Part shown: positions 4,477-5,492 of the stretch, one piece after another
Position numbering within the stretch: position 1 is the first letter of the stretch
Layout of the letters: the number at the start of each line of letters is the position of its first letter
NCBI GenBank assembly: GCA_007131525.1
Contig: SLQK01000274.1
Location: 1 to 5,492, forward strand
Direction: 5' to 3'
Length of the DNA stretch: 5,492 bases
Source of the DNA: Nitriliruptoraceae bacterium
GTDB lineage: Bacteria > Actinomycetota > Nitriliruptoria > Nitriliruptorales > Nitriliruptoraceae
The notes under the pieces: model-generated
Told to the model about the DNA's origin: nothing
The model's database searches: none
What the model saw: only the letters and a program-made list of their open reading frames with translations
Translations under genes and position numbers: made by a program

Positions 4477-5274
4477 ATGGACCTACGACGGGAACCGCTC
4501 AGCCAGGTCCAGCTCCGCGTCCTCGGGGTGCTGGTCGAGAAGCAGCTGGCGACGCCCGACAACTACCCGCTGACCGAGAAGGCGCTGCTCGCCGGCTGCA
4601 ACCAGTCGACCAACCGTGACCCGGTCGTCACCTACGACACCACGGTGCTGCGACCGGCGCTGATCCGCCTGCGGGAGCGGGCGCTGACGCGGCGGGTGCT
4701 GCGGGCGGGCGAACGAGCCGAGAAGCACGCGCACCGCCTCGACGAGCAACTCCAGCTGTCCTCGCCGGCCCCCTTGGCCGTGCTCGCGGTCCTGCTGCTC
4801 CGGGGCCCGCAGACCCCCGGTGAGCTCAGGGCCCGCACCCAACGGCTGCACCCGATCACCGATGCAGCAGCCCTCGAGGCGGCGCTGACCGAGCTCAGCG
4901 ACCGCGGACTGGCCGAGCAGTTGCCGCGCCGGCCCGGCGAGAAGCAGGCGCGGTGGCAGCACGTGCTCGGTGAGAGCACGCCGGCGGCCGCACCCGTTGC
5001 TGCGTCGCGCTCCGTCCCGGGACCTGGCGCGTCGAACCTCGGCGCGTCGGACCTCGGCGCATCGGACCTCGGCGCGTCGGACCTCGGCGCGTCGGACCTC
5101 GGCGCATCGGACCTCGGCGCGTCGGACCTCGGCGCGTCCGGCCAGCCCACCGCGGGCGACCCCACGATCGCCGACCTCGCGGCGGCGCTCCGAGCGCTGG
5201 CGCACCGGGTCGCCGCGCTCGAGCAGGAGCTCGGCCTGCCGGCACCCTCCGGCCCCTCCGACGACCTCGACTGA
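4477..5274 (+). CDS. yceH: YceH family protein (UPF0502/DUF480) with inserted pentapeptide repeats
   Basis: The 265-residue product matches the YceH family across its conserved parts: LRVLGVLVEKQLATPDNYPL (residues 13-32), the CNQSTNRDPV signature (41-50), a KHAHRL segment, and LLLRGPQTPGELRARTQRLH. These form two winged-helix domains (about 8-90 and 95-165). LPRRPGEKQARWQHVLGE closes the second domain. The family has the look of a DNA-binding protein, but its function is not established. After residue 166 the sequence departs from the usual short linker: residues 184-218 are seven pentapeptides (GASDL, the first GASNL). A short amphipathic helix (IADLAAALRALAHRVAALEQELG) typical of the YceH C-terminus follows. 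The ATG at 4477 starts right at the expected family N-terminus. Confidence 0.9.
   Translation: MDLRREPLSQVQLRVLGVLVEKQLATPDNYPLTEKALLAGCNQSTNRDPVVTYDTTVLRPALIRLRERALTRRVLRAGERAEKHAHRLDEQLQLSSPAPLAVLAVLLLRGPQTPGELRARTQRLHPITDAAALEAALTELSDRGLAEQLPRRPGEKQARWQHVLGESTPAAAPVAASRSVPGPGASNLGASDLGASDLGASDLGASDLGASDLGASDLGASGQPTAGDPTIADLAAALRALAHRVAALEQELGLPAPSGPSDDLD
5026..5139 (+). repeat. Seven and a half tandem 15-bp units inside yceH
   Basis: Units of GGCGCGTCGGACCTC begin at 5026, 5041, 5056, 5071, 5086, 5101 and 5116, with a 9-base partial at 5131. Unit 1 has AAC for GAC. Units 3 and 6 share the same synonymous G-to-A change (GGCGCA). As a result 5041-5085 and 5086-5130 are identical 45-bp blocks, showing a recent duplication of a three-unit block. 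Confidence 0.95.
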
Positions 5275-5316
5275 GGCCTCGCGACCTCGACCGACGACAC
5301 ACCCTCGCCGGTGGCG

Positions 5317-5350
5317 CTGCAGGAAGTCTCGTATCCGAGACATTCTGCAG
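5317..5350. terminator. Strong hairpin downstream of yceH
   Basis: Bases 5317-5331 pair with 5336-5350 around a TATC loop: CTGCAG, GUCUCG/CGAGAC and CTGCAG, with one A-A mismatch and one G-U wobble in a 15-position stem. It starts 43 bases after the yceH stop. There is no U-tract, as is common for actinobacterial terminators. A protein-binding palindrome or part of a small mobile repeat is possible instead. Confidence 0.55.
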
Positions 5351-5400
5351 GCAGGCCGACGAGTGGTGGCTCAGGCAGGCCGACGAGTGGTGGCTCAGGC
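5348..5400. repeat. Perfect tandem 24-bp duplication in the intergenic region
   Basis: The blocks 5351-5374 and 5375-5398 are identical 24-mers (beginning GCAGGCCGACGAG and ending TGGCTCAG). Three matching bases lie before and two after, giving a period-24 tract of 53 bases. It begins in the right arm of the hairpin. No coding use is evident on either strand. Confidence 0.9.
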
Positions 5401-5492
5401 GGGGCGGGGCGGGGTGACGGGCCGCTCCGATGACAGCCGACAGCGCGGACCGGCTGCACCAGCGGCGCCGACACTGCAGCGCGAGCTCGCTC

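Larger units (their letters stand above)
5275..5492. other. Right-end non-coding region
   Basis: This 218-base stretch has no secure gene. It holds the hairpin, the 24-bp duplication and a G-rich run of GGGG-C-GGGG-C-GGGG-TGAC-GGG at 5401-5421, which fits a G-quadruplex motif on the plus strand. The last 79 bases have two open plus frames without a stop (GTG at 5414 and ATG at 5430). Either could be the start of a gene continuing beyond the window, but neither the encoded residues nor a ribosome binding site lets me choose. Confidence 0.6.

Noticed and set aside
3297..4619. 440-residue plus-strand frame across the methyltransferase, SPOR-like and yceH genes
   Set aside because: Arg/Gly/Pro-rich shadow spanning three better-supported genes in other frames.
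5026..5139. CRISPR-like array
   Set aside because: The units are contiguous 15-mers with no spacers, and they lie in frame inside a gene.
5348..5400. CRISPR repeat or attachment site
   Set aside because: Two directly abutting copies without a spacer, and no integrase or tRNA gene is nearby.
4483..5474. Long minus-strand frames opposite yceH, including repeated RRAEV and PPLVGLPE segments
   Set aside because: They are reverse readings of the 15-bp and 24-bp repeats. The plus strand encodes conserved YceH motifs over the same bases.

Overview
The window is about 70% G+C by eye. It is densely coding, with third-position G/C bias, GTG starts, stop/start overlaps and an RsrA-type zinc anti-sigma factor. 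This fits a member of the Actinomycetota, possibly a deep-branching lineage, but no marker gene here settles the taxon.

Left end (1-430): two unrelated gene ends abut in different reading frames. First comes the C-terminal part of a WecB-type UDP-GlcNAc 2-epimerase (frame 2, truncated at the window edge and lacking the normal family ending). Then comes a complete DbpA-type RNA-binding domain, normally the last domain of a DEAD-box RNA helicase (frame 1). This looks like a rearrangement or assembly junction.

Redox/stress block (457-3664): a secreted lipoprotein gene runs rightwards and converges on a leftward two-gene unit encoding an ECF sigma factor and its soluble zinc-binding anti-sigma factor. 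The anti-sigma Cys/His spacing is the same as in Streptomyces RsrA. Divergent from the sigma gene is an alpha/beta hydrolase of the OsmC-associated family, overlapped by a class I SAM methyltransferase gene. The sigma/hydrolase intergenic region holds an inverted repeat that reads GGGAAC-N18-GTT on both strands. This is the SigR/SigH-type promoter layout pointing both ways. A second GGAAC-N18-GTT lies upstream of the lipoprotein gene. The simplest reading is a small local regulon: oxidised anti-sigma releases sigma, which drives its own operon, the hydrolase-methyltransferase pair and possibly the lipoprotein.

Right block (3715-5274): a single-pass membrane protein with an Asp/Ala-rich linker and a SPOR-like C-terminal domain, then a YceH (UPF0502/DUF480) family protein carrying an unusual run of seven SDLGA/SNLGA pentapeptides. 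Both proteins contain in-frame tandem DNA repeats.

Right end (5275-5492): no secure gene. It holds a strong hairpin, a perfect 24-bp tandem duplication, a G-quadruplex-type run, and possibly the start of another gene.
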